In this document: positions 11,791 through 23,724 of the stretch, piece after piece | How the letters are laid out: each line of letters begins with the position of its first letter | Numbering within the stretch: the first letter of the stretch is position 1 | Origin: Stomoxys calcitrans | Taxonomy: Eukaryota > Arthropoda > Insecta > Diptera > Muscidae | Reading direction: 5' to 3' | Assembly: GCF_963082655.1 (NCBI RefSeq) | Contig: NC_081553.1 | Span: 44,051,260 to 44,115,259 of the forward strand | Length of the DNA stretch: 64,000 bases | Position numbers and translations under genes: made by a program | The notes under the pieces: model-generated | Databases searched by the model: none | What the model saw: the letters and a program-made list of their open reading frames with translations, nothing else | What the model was told of the DNA's origin: nothing

Positions 11791-12723
11791 TGCGTTTGAG
11801 ATATGTAACAGGAAAAAACTAGTAGTTCAAAGTTGTGTTTGTTATATGAAATCAACAATTGTTCTTCTAGAACGACTTTCCTTAGCTTGTCATTATGATA
11901 AGGTACAATCTCACAATACAATGTCTCGATAAGGCCCTCAGATGCCAATTGTATGTGTTTTTCTGATCTCAAATACAAATGGAAAAACTATCAACGTGTG
12001 GCCAAAAGTATTTATCATAATTTGTCTTTGTCATAATAAACGCTAATTGCAACACTTTAACCGATATAAATTACAAATCAAACTACTCACACTTAATCAG
12101 ATGGCAACGGTTTTGAATAGAAGTGATATTTGAATTGTGTGTGGCCGTTCTTAAAACATATATGAAAATGTGGGTGCGGTTGCAATCATAGAACAATATG
12201 AATGAATTACCAATAAGCATTAATTTAAAGAAGAAAAGAACAAAAACACTACTGGCATCATATTACAAAGTTGGCAGCGTCAGAATATGAATTAATTAGT
12301 AGCGTAATTCATGTCGCACACCTTATCGATTGTATAGACAATGAAGTAGAAGTGGGAATGGTAAAAGTCATGTTAACACATTTGTACATAGGTCATACAG
12401 AACTGAAGGCTTTTATGAGCTTAATAACTACAGTAGGAGAAGGTAGTTTGACAGTTATATTGAAAACGCCATCTTTTATGGCATCCATATCGGTAATATG
12501 GTACAATTTGAGCTGTGTTTTTAATGTCAGATTAGATAAAATTTGCTTGAATATCCCCATTCGGAAAAATTTTTGGGGAAATTTTTATAAAATTTCTTAA
12601 AATCATTGGTTCATATCTTCGAGGATGTCTTATACGAGTTGTTTCTAATCATTGTTGTCCACCGTTAGCAATTTGAAGAGTCGAACTGGTTTTATAAATA
12701 CAAAATGTATGGAGGAACATATA
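11791..12723. other. No gene seen
   Basis: Unique-looking sequence. A 109-codon open frame at 12271-12600 and a 70-codon minus frame at 11766-11978 show no signal peptide, domain or conserved motif, and I do not call them. It ends at the TA target site of the fold-back element at 12724. Confidence 0.45.
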
Positions 12724-13330
12724 AAGGGTGATTTTTTTGAGGTTAGGATTTTCATGCATTAGTATTTGACAGATCACGTGGGATTTCAGACATGGTGTCA
12801 AAGAGAAAGATGCTCAGTATGCTTTGACATTTCATCATGAATAGTCTTACTAACGAGCAACGCTTGCAAATCATTGAATTTTATTACCAAAATCAGTGTT
12901 CGGTTCGAAATGTGTTCAAATTTTGACAAATTTTGTTCAGCGATGAGGCTCATTTCTGGTTGAATGGCTACGTAAATAAGCAAAATTGCCGCATTTGGAG
13001 TGAAGAGCAACCAGAAGCCGTTCAAGAACTGCCCATGCATCCCGAAAAATGCACTATTTGGTGTGGTTTGTACGCTGGTGGAATCATTGGACCGTATTTT
13101 TTCAAAGATGCTGTTGGACGCAACGTTACGGTGAATGAACACATTTCAAACCGAACACTGATTTTGGTAATAAAATTCAATGATTTGCAAGCGTTGCTCG
13201 TTAGTAAGTCTATTCATGATGAAATGTCAAAGCATACTGAGCATCTTTCTCTTTGACACCATGTCTGAAATCCCACGTGATCTGTCAAATACTAATGCAT
13301 GAAAATCCTAACCTTAAAAAAATCACCCTT
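12724..13330. mobile_element. Fold-back mariner derivative with 195-bp terminal inverted repeats
   Basis: The element is 607 bp, starting AAGGGTGATTTTT and ending AAAAATCACCCTT, flanked by TA on both sides (12722-12723 and 13331-13332). The arms 12724-12918 and 13136-13330 are inverted copies of each other and include the start of a transposase frame (LTNEQRLQIIEF). The 217-bp core encodes an internal transposase piece (FSDEAHFWLNGYVNKQ to DAVGRNVTVN). It cannot encode a whole transposase. It looks like a deletion/inversion derivative that could be moved in trans. Confidence 0.9.
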
Positions 13331-13504
13331 TACTAAATGAGTTAAATAGATTAATGAATTCATTGTGAAAAATCGTGATTTACTGGCGTGGCTAACATGA
13401 CCACTGAATTACGTACTACATAATAAATAGATTCGCTATTAGCATTATAAATTGTTCACACGTGGATTTAAAATGGGTGTGAATAAGTTTATTCATTGTT
13501 AAAC

Positions 13505-14905
13505 ATTAAACAAGACAAAAGGTGTTAAGTTCGGCCGGGGCGAACTTTGGATACCCAGAACCACGGGTAAACCACCATTCGTTAAAATCCGGTGAAAAAT
13601 GCATACCTTATGCCCCATAGCAAGTTCCCATTTGGACCAAACACTAATAAGCACAAGTCATTGTTCAGTTGTGTATAACAAAATATTGATCTTTTTAGTA
13701 GCTATATCTAAATATAAATCGATCTGAACCATATACGACATGGATGTCAGAAAGCCTTACATAAGTCACTGTCAAATTTCAGTGAAATCGGATTATAAAT
13801 GCACCTTTTATGGGACCAAGACTTTAAATCGAGATATCGATCTATATGGCAGCAATATCCAAATCTGGACCGATTTGAGCCAAGATGCAGAAAAATTTTG
13901 AAGAGCCTAACACAACTCACTGTCCCAAATTTCAGCGAAATTGGGCAATAAATGCGCATTTTATGGCCCCAAAACCTTAAATCGAGAGATCGGTCTATAT
14001 GGCAGTTATATCCAAATCTGGACCAAATTAAAGAAGAATCTCGAAGGGCCCAACACAACTCACTGTTCCAAATTTTGGCAAAATCGGACAATAAATACGC
14101 CTTTTATGGGTTCAAAACTTTAAATCGAGAGATCGGTCTATCTGGACCGATCTGTGCCATATTGCAGAAGTATATTGATGGGCTTAACATAACTCACTAT
14201 CCCAAATTTCAGCGACATCGAATAAATAAATGCGACTTTTATGGGCCCAAAGCCTTAAATAGAGATATCGGTCTATATGGCAACTATATCCAAATCTGAA
14301 CCGATCTAGGCCAAATAGAAGAAGAATATGGAAGGGCTCAACACAACCCACTATCACAAATTTCGGAGATGTCGAACAATAAATGCGCCTTTTATGGCCT
14401 CAAAACTTTAAATCGAGAGTTCGGGCTGCTTTATCCAAATCAGAATCGATCTAGGCCAAATTAAAGATATATGTCGAGCGGCCTAACTCAACTGAATTTT
14501 CCAAATTTCAGCAGAATCGGATAGTAAATGTGCCTTTTATGGGCCTAAGACCCTAAATCGGCAGATCGGTCAATATGGAGGCTATATCCAAATCTGAACG
14601 GATCTGGACTAAATTGAAGAAGACTCTTGAAGGGCCTAACACAACTCACTGTTTCAAATTTCAGCAAAATCGGATGATAAATGTGGCTTTTATGGGCCTA
14701 AGACCCTAAATCAGCAGATCAGTCTATATGGGAGCAATATCAGGATATAGTCCGAACAATGACTTGTATATAGGTGCTTTATAGGTGCTATGGGGCATAA
14801 GGTATGCATGATTCACCGGATTTTGACCAAAGGTGGTTTGCATATATACCTGAGGTGGTGGGTATCCAAAGTTCGGCCCGGCCGCATTTAATGCCTTTTT
14901 ACTTT
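13505..14905. mobile_element. Two-headed A-subfamily element
   Basis: The left arm reads 'ttaagttcggcc', 'gaactttggatacccag' and 'ccggtgaaaaatgcatacc'. The right arm (14756-14905) is the inverted copy, with 'ggtgggtatccaaagttcgg' and 'gcctttttact'. Between them lie about seven plus-oriented 153-bp A units. The usual conserved (GTCC)n block and GGGTAT end are missing. Open frames on both strands follow the units and are not genes. Confidence 0.75.
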
Positions 14906-16056
14906 ATTTGGGTTCATCCTGAATTGTCCACTGACACTTCCTTTAATTTGAGTACAATATATACTCGGTAGTCCTACATGACACTTTGGTTTTGATTTTT
15001 TTAGGAGGAGAGGGTCGCTAATACCCAAAAGACTGTCGCGTTCTGCATGTCCTGCTGAACGGCAGTACGTGACAATCTTTCGATTTTGAGTGGTATTTTT
15101 GGTGTGGTTTAGGGCTTAGGACGGCTATCTAGATACTTGGATGCAATTTTTAATATCATATTTACAATCTACTCCCGAATACCTTTAATTGAAGTCCCAT
15201 ATTGTACCGACCGATACACTTTGAATTTTGGAGCTACTTTTTGGAGTGTTTTTGGGTTTGGGGCGGCTCTCTAGGTACTTGGAATTTTAAATATCATATT
15301 CATATTATACTCCCTTTTATTTGAGTCCAATATTGTCTCGATCGGTTCACTTTGATTTTGGGCATTACTTTTGGGATTAGGACGGCTGTCTAGATAATAG
15401 GATCCAATTTTGTAAATCATATTCATAATCTACTCCCGAATACCTTTCACTGGAGTCGTATGTTGCCCCGATCGGTCCACTTTTTTATTTTGGCCAGAAC
15501 ACTTGGGGCGACGCTCTATGTACTTGGATCCATTCTTTGAAACCATATTCGTATTCTACTCCCGAAAATCTTTCATTTGAGTCCCATGTTGTCCGGATCG
15601 GTCAACTTTTGATTTTAGGCACTCCTTTTATGGCGGTTTTGGGCCTGGGGCGGCCTCTTAAGTACTTTGACCCAATTTTTAATACCATATTCGTATTTAA
15701 CACCCAAATACCTTTCTTTTCGATTCCATTTTGTCCCTATCGGTAAATATATCCTGCTGGGCGGTTTTGGGTGGTAGGGAGGCCTCTCAGACACTAAGGA
15801 ATAAGCAGTAAAAGTGTTGTGTTGGGTTGTGTTTTTCTAATAAGTTAATGCTCTACTCTTTAATACCTTTCATTTGATACCCATATTGTCCCAATCGGTA
15901 AACATGTCCGTTAGGGTGGGTTTTGGGATGGGGCGTTCCCCCAGGTAATTTGACCCCAAAAAATTTAAACCAATTTCGTGATTTTGGTGTACTATAAGGT
16001 GACATACAAAGTTTTGCTTAAATCGGTGAGTTCATCTCCGAGATCTGGGGTGTTTG
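14906..16056 (-). repeat. D-family repeat array, inverted
   Basis: Successive units are marked by 'tactcccgaatacctttca', 'gagtcccata' and 'gatcggtccactttt'. The spacing of 'gagtcc' words measured here is about 126-132 bp (15191, 15323, 15453, 15579). No coding function is inferred. Confidence 0.8.
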
Positions 16057-16475
16057 AAAATGATACTACCCGTGTTGTTATATGGCTATGAGGCATGGTT
16101 ACTTGTGAAAGCAGATGAGGCAGTGCTTAGAGTGTTTGAGAGAAAGATTCTTTGTAAAATATATGGACCAGTTTGCACAAATGAAGAATATAGGCGACGT
16201 ATGAATCACGAGGTGTATGACGACGATAGCATAGTCGCATTAAAATACAATGGCTGCGTTGGCTAGGTCATGTTGTCAGAGCGGTTGAAGGAGCTCCAGC
16301 AAAGAAGTCTTTTGAAGGCAAACCGGGAAGACCAAAATGCTTGATGGGAAGATAAAGTGGTGGCAGATACCTCAAAACTTGATGTCAAAGATTTTAGAAT
16401 GAGCACAGAGGATCGAGGCGCTTGGAACGCTATTCTAAGTTTGGCTAGTGCAACAAATTTTCTGTCATAGCTAAT
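16057..16475 (+). pseudogene. Non-LTR retrotransposon reverse transcriptase, C-terminal fragment
   Basis: The frame starting at 16054 reads LLYGYEAWLLVKADEAVLRV, FERKILCKIYGPV, then a frameshifted WLGHVV, FEGKPGRPK and further decayed sequence. The order YG-E-W, RVFERK-L-IYGP, RWLGHV, GKPGRPR is the known C-terminal signature of LINE reverse transcriptases in insects. The catalytic RT domain and endonuclease are absent, and stops follow after 16260. It sits as a fossil insertion inside D repeats. Confidence 0.75.
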
Positions 16476-17480
16476 TAAAGTAACTAAGGTAGGGTGCAGA
16501 GATCAGATTCGTACACAATTATCGAAGAACTTCTCTTTAAGTCCCATATTGCCGCGATCGACCTATATGTCGTATTGAAGGGTATTTAGTAGATGGGCGG
16601 TCTCCAGACTCTTTGTTCAAAGATGGTATACCAGATTCATCGCCTACACTCTAAGACCTTTTATTTGATACCCATTTTGTGATTTTGCTCATACATGCCC
16701 GTTTTGGTGGGTTTTGGGATTGGGGTGGTCCCATAGACAACAAATTCTTATACCAGATACGTACTCTACTTGCAATTACCTTTCATTTGATACCCATATT
16801 GTCGCAATCGGTAAACTTGTCCGTTTGGATGGTTTTTTAGGCGGGGCGTCTCCCCAAGTTATTTGACCCCAAAATTGTATATCAATTTTGTGTTTCTGGA
16901 TAACTATAAGTCGACATACAAAATTTTGCTTAAATCGGTGCAACCATCTCCGAGATCTGGCGTTTTTGAAAATTGAGGTAGAGGGAAGGGTCCCTTTGGA
17001 TATCAAGGGGGGTCAAACTCTAAAAATCGGAGAGTACAGGAGAACCCTAAGGGAGTGTACCGGAGGAACCCCAAACAAATGTCATCTGGTAGCCGTTTCT
17101 GCATGGATGAACCGAAGTAAGGTGGGAAAACGGCTAGGGATATCTTAACAGTAGTACGTCTATGGATATCTTTACAGGGATCAGATTCGTACTCCGCTAT
17201 CGTAGACCTTTTCTTTAAGTCCCATATTATCCCGATCGACTTATATGTCGAATTGATGGGTATTTAGTGGATGGGCAGTCCCCAGACTCTTTGTTCTAAG
17301 ATTGTATACCACATTCATGGTCTACACCCTAAGACCTTTTATTTGATACCCATTTTGCGATTTTGGTCATACATGCCCGTTTTGGTGGGTTTTGGGATTG
17401 GGACCTTGGACCTTGGCACCTTGGACCAAATAAGGGGTAAGGGGAGGGTCCACCACCCCTTCAGACATCAAACCAGTATG
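16476..17480 (-). repeat. D-family repeat array, inverted, continuation
   Basis: Units with 'tttatttgatacccatttt', 'catgcccgttttggtggg' and 'ttttgggattgggg' continue on the right of the LINE fragment. Parts of 16505-16790 and 17160-17410 are near copies of one another. The 86- and 106-codon open frames here are repeat-derived. Confidence 0.7.
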
Positions 17481-18150
17481 GAAAGGCAAAAGACGAGTGT
17501 TGCCGACTTTACAACACCCTACACCTACCCTATAGGTACAAAGTGGGAGCTATTGGGTTGCCCAAAAAGTAATTGCGGATTTTTCATATAGTCGGCGTTG
17601 ACTAATTTTTTCACAGCTTGTGACTCTGTAATTGCATTCTTTCTTCTTTCAGTTATCAGCTGTTACTTTTAGCTTGCTTTAGAAAAAAAGTGTAAAAAAA
17701 GTATATTTGATTAAAGCTCATTCTAAGTTTTATTAAAAATGCATTTACTTTCTTTTAAAAAATCCGCAATTACTTTTTGGGCAACCCAATATATTAAACT
17801 CCAAACCAATTTTGATAGACTTCGGTATGTCTTCAGATGAGTTATTAAACATTCCGTATCAATTTTAGAGCAAATATGCAAAAATATTTAATAAATAATA
17901 AAAGACAACATTATTTCAAATTACCCAAAATCTGTCGAACATATATATGGGAGCTAAATCTGAACCGATTTTGACCAAATTTCATAACTATTGTGGTAGG
18001 TGTTGAGGGAAGCACAATTATGCACAATTTTGGCGGTATTGGTTAAGAAATGCGCTTGCAGTGGCTCTAGAAGTGAAAATCGGGCGATATACACATTTGG
18101 CAGCTATATCTAAATCTGAACCGATTTCTATGAAACTCACTAGTAATAAT
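17481..18150 (-). repeat. E-family repeat, inverted, split by a MITE
   Basis: The inverted terminus 'caccctacacctacccta' is near 17515. After the MITE at 17553-17789 the body resumes with 'atatatgggagctaaatctg' and 'gaaaatcgggcgatat', ending about 18150. Joining the flanks gives a continuous E repeat. Confidence 0.6.
17553..17789. mobile_element. Mariner-type MITE with 32-bp terminal inverted repeats
   Basis: It is 237 bp, beginning TTGGGTTGCCCAAAAAG and ending with the perfect inverse, flanked by TA (17551-17552, 17790-17791). The interior has no coding capacity. The terminal sequence is of the kind found in insect mariners. A fragment of the same MITE lies at about 31966-32017. Confidence 0.9.
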
Positions 18151-18893
18151 AATAAGAGTTACGAACAAAATTCAATTTTAGACTTAAATAAGCCATTAAC
18201 CCTTGTTTGGTAAATAACTATTTAAGCAGTTGCTACACCTTTCATGGGGAAAAACGAAATGAATTTTAGTTTTGTATTTTTTTTTGTAAATATTTATTTT
18301 GTTTTTAGTGTCTTAACACCCATGTCCTAATGTCTATGTGTTATCAGCCTTTAACTTAATTTCAGATAAATGAGTTTTCATTCAAAAATAGAACACCTGA
18401 TACATTTACTGAAGGGGACTTTTGTTGCGATAACAGAATTGATATGGTTGGGAATCACCATGTGTCACCGTCATTAATATATCAGCGGAAACCTGATATC
18501 TTATCTTGAGAGTATAATTTTTTATCAACATATTTTTTTTTAATTTCCTTTTAAACAAAGTGATTACCTTTCATTAAAAAGACAATTGCATTAAGAAATT
18601 GACCATGGTCAGTTTCGATGCCAAGAAGTTCAAGTGTTTTAAGGAGTGGGTTGTTAAAGTGCTTATCTAACAAAACACTTATGAAAATTTAATTTTGACA
18701 TAATCATTATGAAAATCAAACTATGGGTAAAAGCAGACTTTTTAAGAAACTAATATTATCAAAATAGTAACTTAACTACGGAAATGACGTTTTAGCCAGA
18801 ATATTCTACGAATATAAAGCGTTGACAAATTCTTATCAACAAACGCAAAAATTTGAACAAAAATCATAATTTTGCTCATTGAATGAGAAACAA
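18151..18893. other. No gene seen
   Basis: AT-rich, unique-looking sequence with no supported open frame, RNA gene or family repeat. It ends in AA, the target dinucleotide of the B element that starts at 18894. Confidence 0.45.
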
Positions 18894-20806
18894 CAAGTAA
18901 AAAGGCATTAAGTACGGCCGGGCCGGACTTTGGATACCCACCACCTCGGGTATATATGTAAAGCCCCTTTCGTTACAATCTGATGCAAATTGGATAACTT
19001 ATGCACCCAAATTCGGCACGGGCATTGAGTGGTCTTATAAATATAAGCTCCTTTAGAATTTTGTATTTAAAATTTCAACAAAATCGGGTAATAAATAAAG
19101 CTTTTATGAGCTTCAGACCATTAACCGGCATATCGGTCTATATGGCAGCTATATCTAAATATATTCCGATCTTAACTATATTTCTGTCAAATGTTGGTAG
19201 GCCCAAAGCTACTCACTGTTTCAAATTTAAGCGAAATCGGTTTAGAAATAAAGCTCTTATGGGCTTCAGACCCTTTATCGGCAGATCGGTCTTTGGCAGC
19301 TATATCTAAATATAGTCCGATCTGAATCATATTTGGGTCAGATGTCGGGAAGCCTTAAACTACTCACTGTTTCAAATTTCAGCGAAATCGGGTAATAAAT
19401 AAAGTTTTTATGGGCTTCAGACCCTTTATCGGAAGATCGGTCTATATGGCAGCTATATCTAAATATAGTCCGATCTGAACCATATTTAGGTTCGAAGTTA
19501 AGAGGCCTAAAAATACTCACTGTTTCAAATTTCAGCGAAATCGGCTTAGAAATAAAGCTTTTATGGGCTTCAGACCCTTTATCGGGAGATCGGTCTATAT
19601 GGCAGCTATATCTAAATATAGTCCGATCTGAACCATATTTGAGTCAGATGTCTGGAAACTTTACACTACTCACTGTTTCAAATTTCAGCGCAATTGGTTA
19701 AGAAATAAAGCTTGTATGGGCTTCAGACCCTTTATCGGGAGATCGGTCTATATGGCAGCTATATCGAAATATAGTCCGATCTGAACCATATTTGGTTCTT
19801 ATGTTGGGAGGCGTAAAACTACTCACTGTTTCAAATTTCATCGCAATCGGTTAAGTAATAAACCTTTTATGGGCTTCAGACCCTTTATCGACAGATCGGT
19901 CTATATGGCAGCTGTATCTAAATATAGTCCGATCTGAACCATATTTAGGTTCGAAGTTAAGAGGCCTAAAAATACTCACTGTTTCAAATTTCAGCGAAAT
20001 CGGCTTAGAAATAAAGCTTTTATGGGCTTCAGACCCTTTATCGGGAGATCGGTCTATATGGCAGCTATATCTAAATATAGTCCGATCTGAACCATATTTG
20101 AGTCAGATATCTGGAAACTTTACACTACTCACTGTTTCAAATTTCAGCGCAATTGGTTAAGAAATAAAGCTTGTATGGGCTTCAGACCCTTTATCGGGAG
20201 ATCGGTCTATATGGCAGCTATATCGAAATATAGTCCGATCTGAACCATATTTGGGTCTTATGTTGGGAGGCGTAAAACTACTCACTGTTTCAAATTTCAT
20301 CGCAATCGGTTAAGTAATAAACCTTTTATGGGCTTCAGACCCTTTATCGACAGATCGGTCTATATGGCAGCTGTATCTAAATATAGTCCGATCTGAATCA
20401 TATTTGGGTCAGATGTCGGGAAGCCCTAAACTACTCACTGTTTAAAATTTCAGCAAGATCGGATGAAAATGTAGTTTTTATGGGCGTTAGACCCTTTATC
20501 GGAAAATCGGTCTATATAGCAGCTATACCCAAATATGGTACGATTTGGCCTGTTCAAAAACTTAACCAGCGTGCATCAAAAAGACGTATCTGTACCATAT
20601 TTCAACTCAATATCTCAATTTTTGAAGCCTGCAGAGTGATAACAACAGACGGATAGACGGCAAGACACACGAACATAGTTAAATCATCTTTAAATTTTAC
20701 GACGATCCGAAATATATATACTTTGTAGGGTCGGAAATTGATATTTCGATGTGTTGCAAACGGAATGACTAAATGAATATACTCCCTATCCTACGGTGGT
20801 GGGTAT
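18894..20806 (+). mobile_element. Complete B-subfamily element with 153-bp array and higher-order repeat
   Basis: It runs from CAAGTAAAAAGGC to GGTGGGTAT, flanked by AA on both sides. The head has 'acggccgggccgga' and 'ggatacccaccacctcggg'. The array monomer is 153 bp (phase points 19362, 19515, 19668). A three-monomer block is duplicated: the segment from 19481 recurs from 19940, an offset of 459 bp. The tail carries 'gatatttcgatgtgttgc'. Open frames inside the array are not genes. Confidence 0.85.
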
Positions 20807-20809
20807 AAT

Positions 20810-21480
20810 AAAACATTTATTTTCGGCCGGACCGAATCTTGGATAACCATCACAATGGATTCCGTTAAACAGGTACCCTTATCAACTCTGTTTGTCTTCA
20901 AATTATTTTATAACAAATTTTATAATAATCAATGTCTCAAGAAGTCATATTTTTTGTATTGGTATTTAAGGGGGCCCATATGACCATATACACCGATTAG
21001 ATAAAACTTGGCACTGATAATGGAAGCCACAACAGAAGTCTTTGTTCCTAATTTCAGGCAAATTGGATGAAAATTAAGGCTTTAGAAGCTCCATAGCAGT
21101 TTCAGATCAGACTTCCGAGCAAGTCTGATCTGAAACGATCTTTATGCTAATATAAACCGATTCAGATCATAATTGGCTCGGATTTTATTTTGGAGCTTCT
21201 AATGCCTCAATTTTCAACCAATTTGCCTTAAAAATTTCCAACAAAGACATCTGTTGAAGCTTCCATTATCAGTCCTAAGTTTAGAAGTCAGAACAGAAAT
21301 TGGAGGATCAGAAAAGAAGTCTTTGTGGAAAATTTCAGCCAAATCGGATAAAAATGGAGACCTTTTGGCATTCAAGAAGTCAAAACCGGGGATCTGTTTA
21401 AATGGAGGCTTTATTCAAATCTTAACCGATATGACCCATTCGCAAACCTCCTGCATCAATAAGAAGAAAACACTTTGGTG
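20810..21480 (+). repeat. C-like element fragment
   Basis: It begins with a head-like 'ttttcggccggaccgaatc' and 'ttggataaccatcacaatgg', continues with units containing 'ttcagatcagacttcc' and 'aatttcagccaaatcggat', then stops abruptly where A units in the opposite orientation begin. A local inverted pair, 'cagatcagacttccgagc' and 'gcaagtctgatctgaaac', lies near 21100-21140. Confidence 0.5.
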
Positions 21481-22805
21481 TTTTGCATTGTTTTGCATTT
21501 ATTGTCCGATATGGTTGAAATTAAGGATAGTGAGTTGTGTTAGGCCCCTCAACATCTTTCTGCAATTTGATCTAGATTGGTCAACATTTGGATATATTGT
21601 AGCTGTCATATAGACCGATGTCTCGATTTAAGGTCTTGGACCCATAAAAGGCGAATTTATTGTCCGATTTCACTGAAATTTGGGACAGTGGGTTGTGTTA
21701 GCCTAGTCGACATCCTTCTTCAATTTGGCCCATATCGGTCCAGATTTGGATATAGCTGCCATCTAGACGATCTATCGATTTAAGGTCTTGGGTCCATAAA
21801 AGGCACATATATTGTTAGATTTGTCCAAAATTTGGAATAGTGAGTTGCGTTATGCCGGTTGACATCCTTCTTCCATTTGGCACCGATCGGTCCAGATTTG
21901 AATATAGCTGTCATATAGACCGATATCTCGATATAAGGTATTGGGCCGATAAAATGCGCACTTGTAATCCGATTTTGCTGAAATATTAGAGAGTGAGTTA
22001 TGAAAGGCTCCTCGACATCTTTCAGCAATCTAACATAGATCGGTTCAGATTTGGATATAGCTGCCATATAGACCGACCTCTCGTCTTGGACCGACCTTAA
22101 GGTCTTGGGTCCTTAAAAGCCACATTTATTGACAGATTTCTCCAAAATTTGGGATAGTGAGTTGTGTTAGACCAATCGACATTCTTCTTTAATTTGGCCC
22201 CGATCGGTCTAGATTTGGATATAGTTGCCTTATAGACCGATCTCCCGATTTGATGTTTTGAGCCCATAAAAGGCGAATTTATTGTCCAATGTCGCCGAAA
22301 CTTAGGACAATGAGTTTTGTTGGGCCCTTCGTCTTTTTTCTTTAATTTAGCTCAGATCGGTACAGATATGGATATAGCTGCTATATAGATCGATCTCTCG
22401 ATTTAAAGATTTAGGGCCATAAAAGGCACATTTATTGTCCGATTTCGCAGAAATTTGGGACAATGAGTTGTGTTGGGGCCTTCGAAATTCTTCTTCAATT
22501 TGGCCCAGATCGGTTGAGATTTGGATATAGCTGCCATATAGACCGATCTCTCCATGCCATATAGACCGATCTCTCCATAAAAGGCAAATTTATAGTCCGA
22601 TTTCGCTCAAATTTGACACAGTTAGGCTTTTCGATATCCGTGTCGTATATGGTTCAGATCGGTATATATCAAAAAGACCAATATTTTGTTCTACAAAATT
22701 GAGCAATGACTTGTACTTATTAGACCACTAATTTTTTAACGGATTATGACGATGGGTATTAACATATATACCCGTATGGAGGGTATCCAAATGCCGTTTT
22801 ACTTG
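21481..22805 (-). mobile_element. A-subfamily element, inverted, tail missing
   Basis: Eight or so 153-bp units ('tgggacagtgagttgtgtta') end with the inverted head 'ggagggtatccaa' and TTTTACTTG at about 22803. The GGGTAT side is lost at the junction with the C-like fragment. One unit near 22540-22580 contains a short tandem duplication of 'ccatatagaccgatctctcc'. Confidence 0.7.
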
Positions 22806-23724
22806 GTTTTTGTCAAATTAATGTGTTCATCAGCTCATTGTATACAAAACATATGATGGTTGTACGTCAATACTTTCCTAGTAGGATTATGCTAGAAAAT
22901 GTCCAAAGGAAATGATAGATTGCATCTGGCAACACTTAGTGGTAGAAGGGTCGGATATGGATACTTCGATGTGTTGCAAAGGGAGCGACTATATGAATGT
23001 ACCCCCTATCCTATGGTGGATAGGGTCACCTCACACAAAAGACCGGTTTTTATAAAGCTACATCTAAATTTGGTTCATTCTAAATCATATTCGCACCGTT
23101 AGCTGATTTGGTAGCGAGCATGGATTACCGTTCTGCTCATCGTTGGTTAGATTCGAATCAGAGTCATTGGTCTGTCAATACTGCGGTATCACAATGGACA
23201 AAAATTATCTCAGTCAAAATGTTTCAAAGGAGACTGTCACCTTAGTCACTTTCAGAAGGAATCTCCATTGAAATTGGGTAACAGGGATTGGTCAATGTGG
23301 AGGTTATGTATATCTAGAAGTGCCCAATATGGACTGGTTTCGATGTAAAACTCGATATCAATTTGATTAGAATCCTCTACCATAACAGTTTTAACTTTTA
23401 ATACTCCAAAATATATATTTTTTTACGTTTTATTCAATTCATATGTTCTCTCACCCCCATGAGTAATTGAAAATCCAAATATAAGAGTCCAAAGTGAAAT
23501 ATCGGGTAATACGTTACATGTGATGACTAACATCTTGAGGTTAAAGTTGGCAGTCCATTACTGGTGACTGATAATAGCAGCTGTACGATTTATCGAAACT
23601 GATAGCGAATGACTCATAAAAGATAATTTTTATTTAATATCTTATCCGGTTTGGAGGTAGATAGCTACGATCGCCATGAAACGATGTTATAATATTTTAC
23701 CAATAAAATAAAAAAAAACAAAAA
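22806..23724. other. No gene seen; small repeat remnants
   Basis: A short tail remnant of a B/A element (near 22935-23035, 'gatacttcgatgtgttgc', 'ccctatcctatggtgg') lies in otherwise unique-looking sequence. No supported coding region. It ends in an A-rich tract next to the C element at 23725. Confidence 0.4.

Noticed and set aside
12271..12600. 109-codon open frame in unique-looking DNA
   Set aside because: No conserved motif, signal peptide, intron partner or promoter was found, and such a length is possible by chance in AT-rich DNA.
12933..13256. 107-codon transposase-like open frame
   Set aside because: It is the captured core plus one inverted arm of the fold-back mariner derivative, so not a separate gene.
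18894..20806. CRISPR-like array
   Set aside because: The repeated units are contiguous with no unique spacers, in a clearly eukaryotic transposon context.
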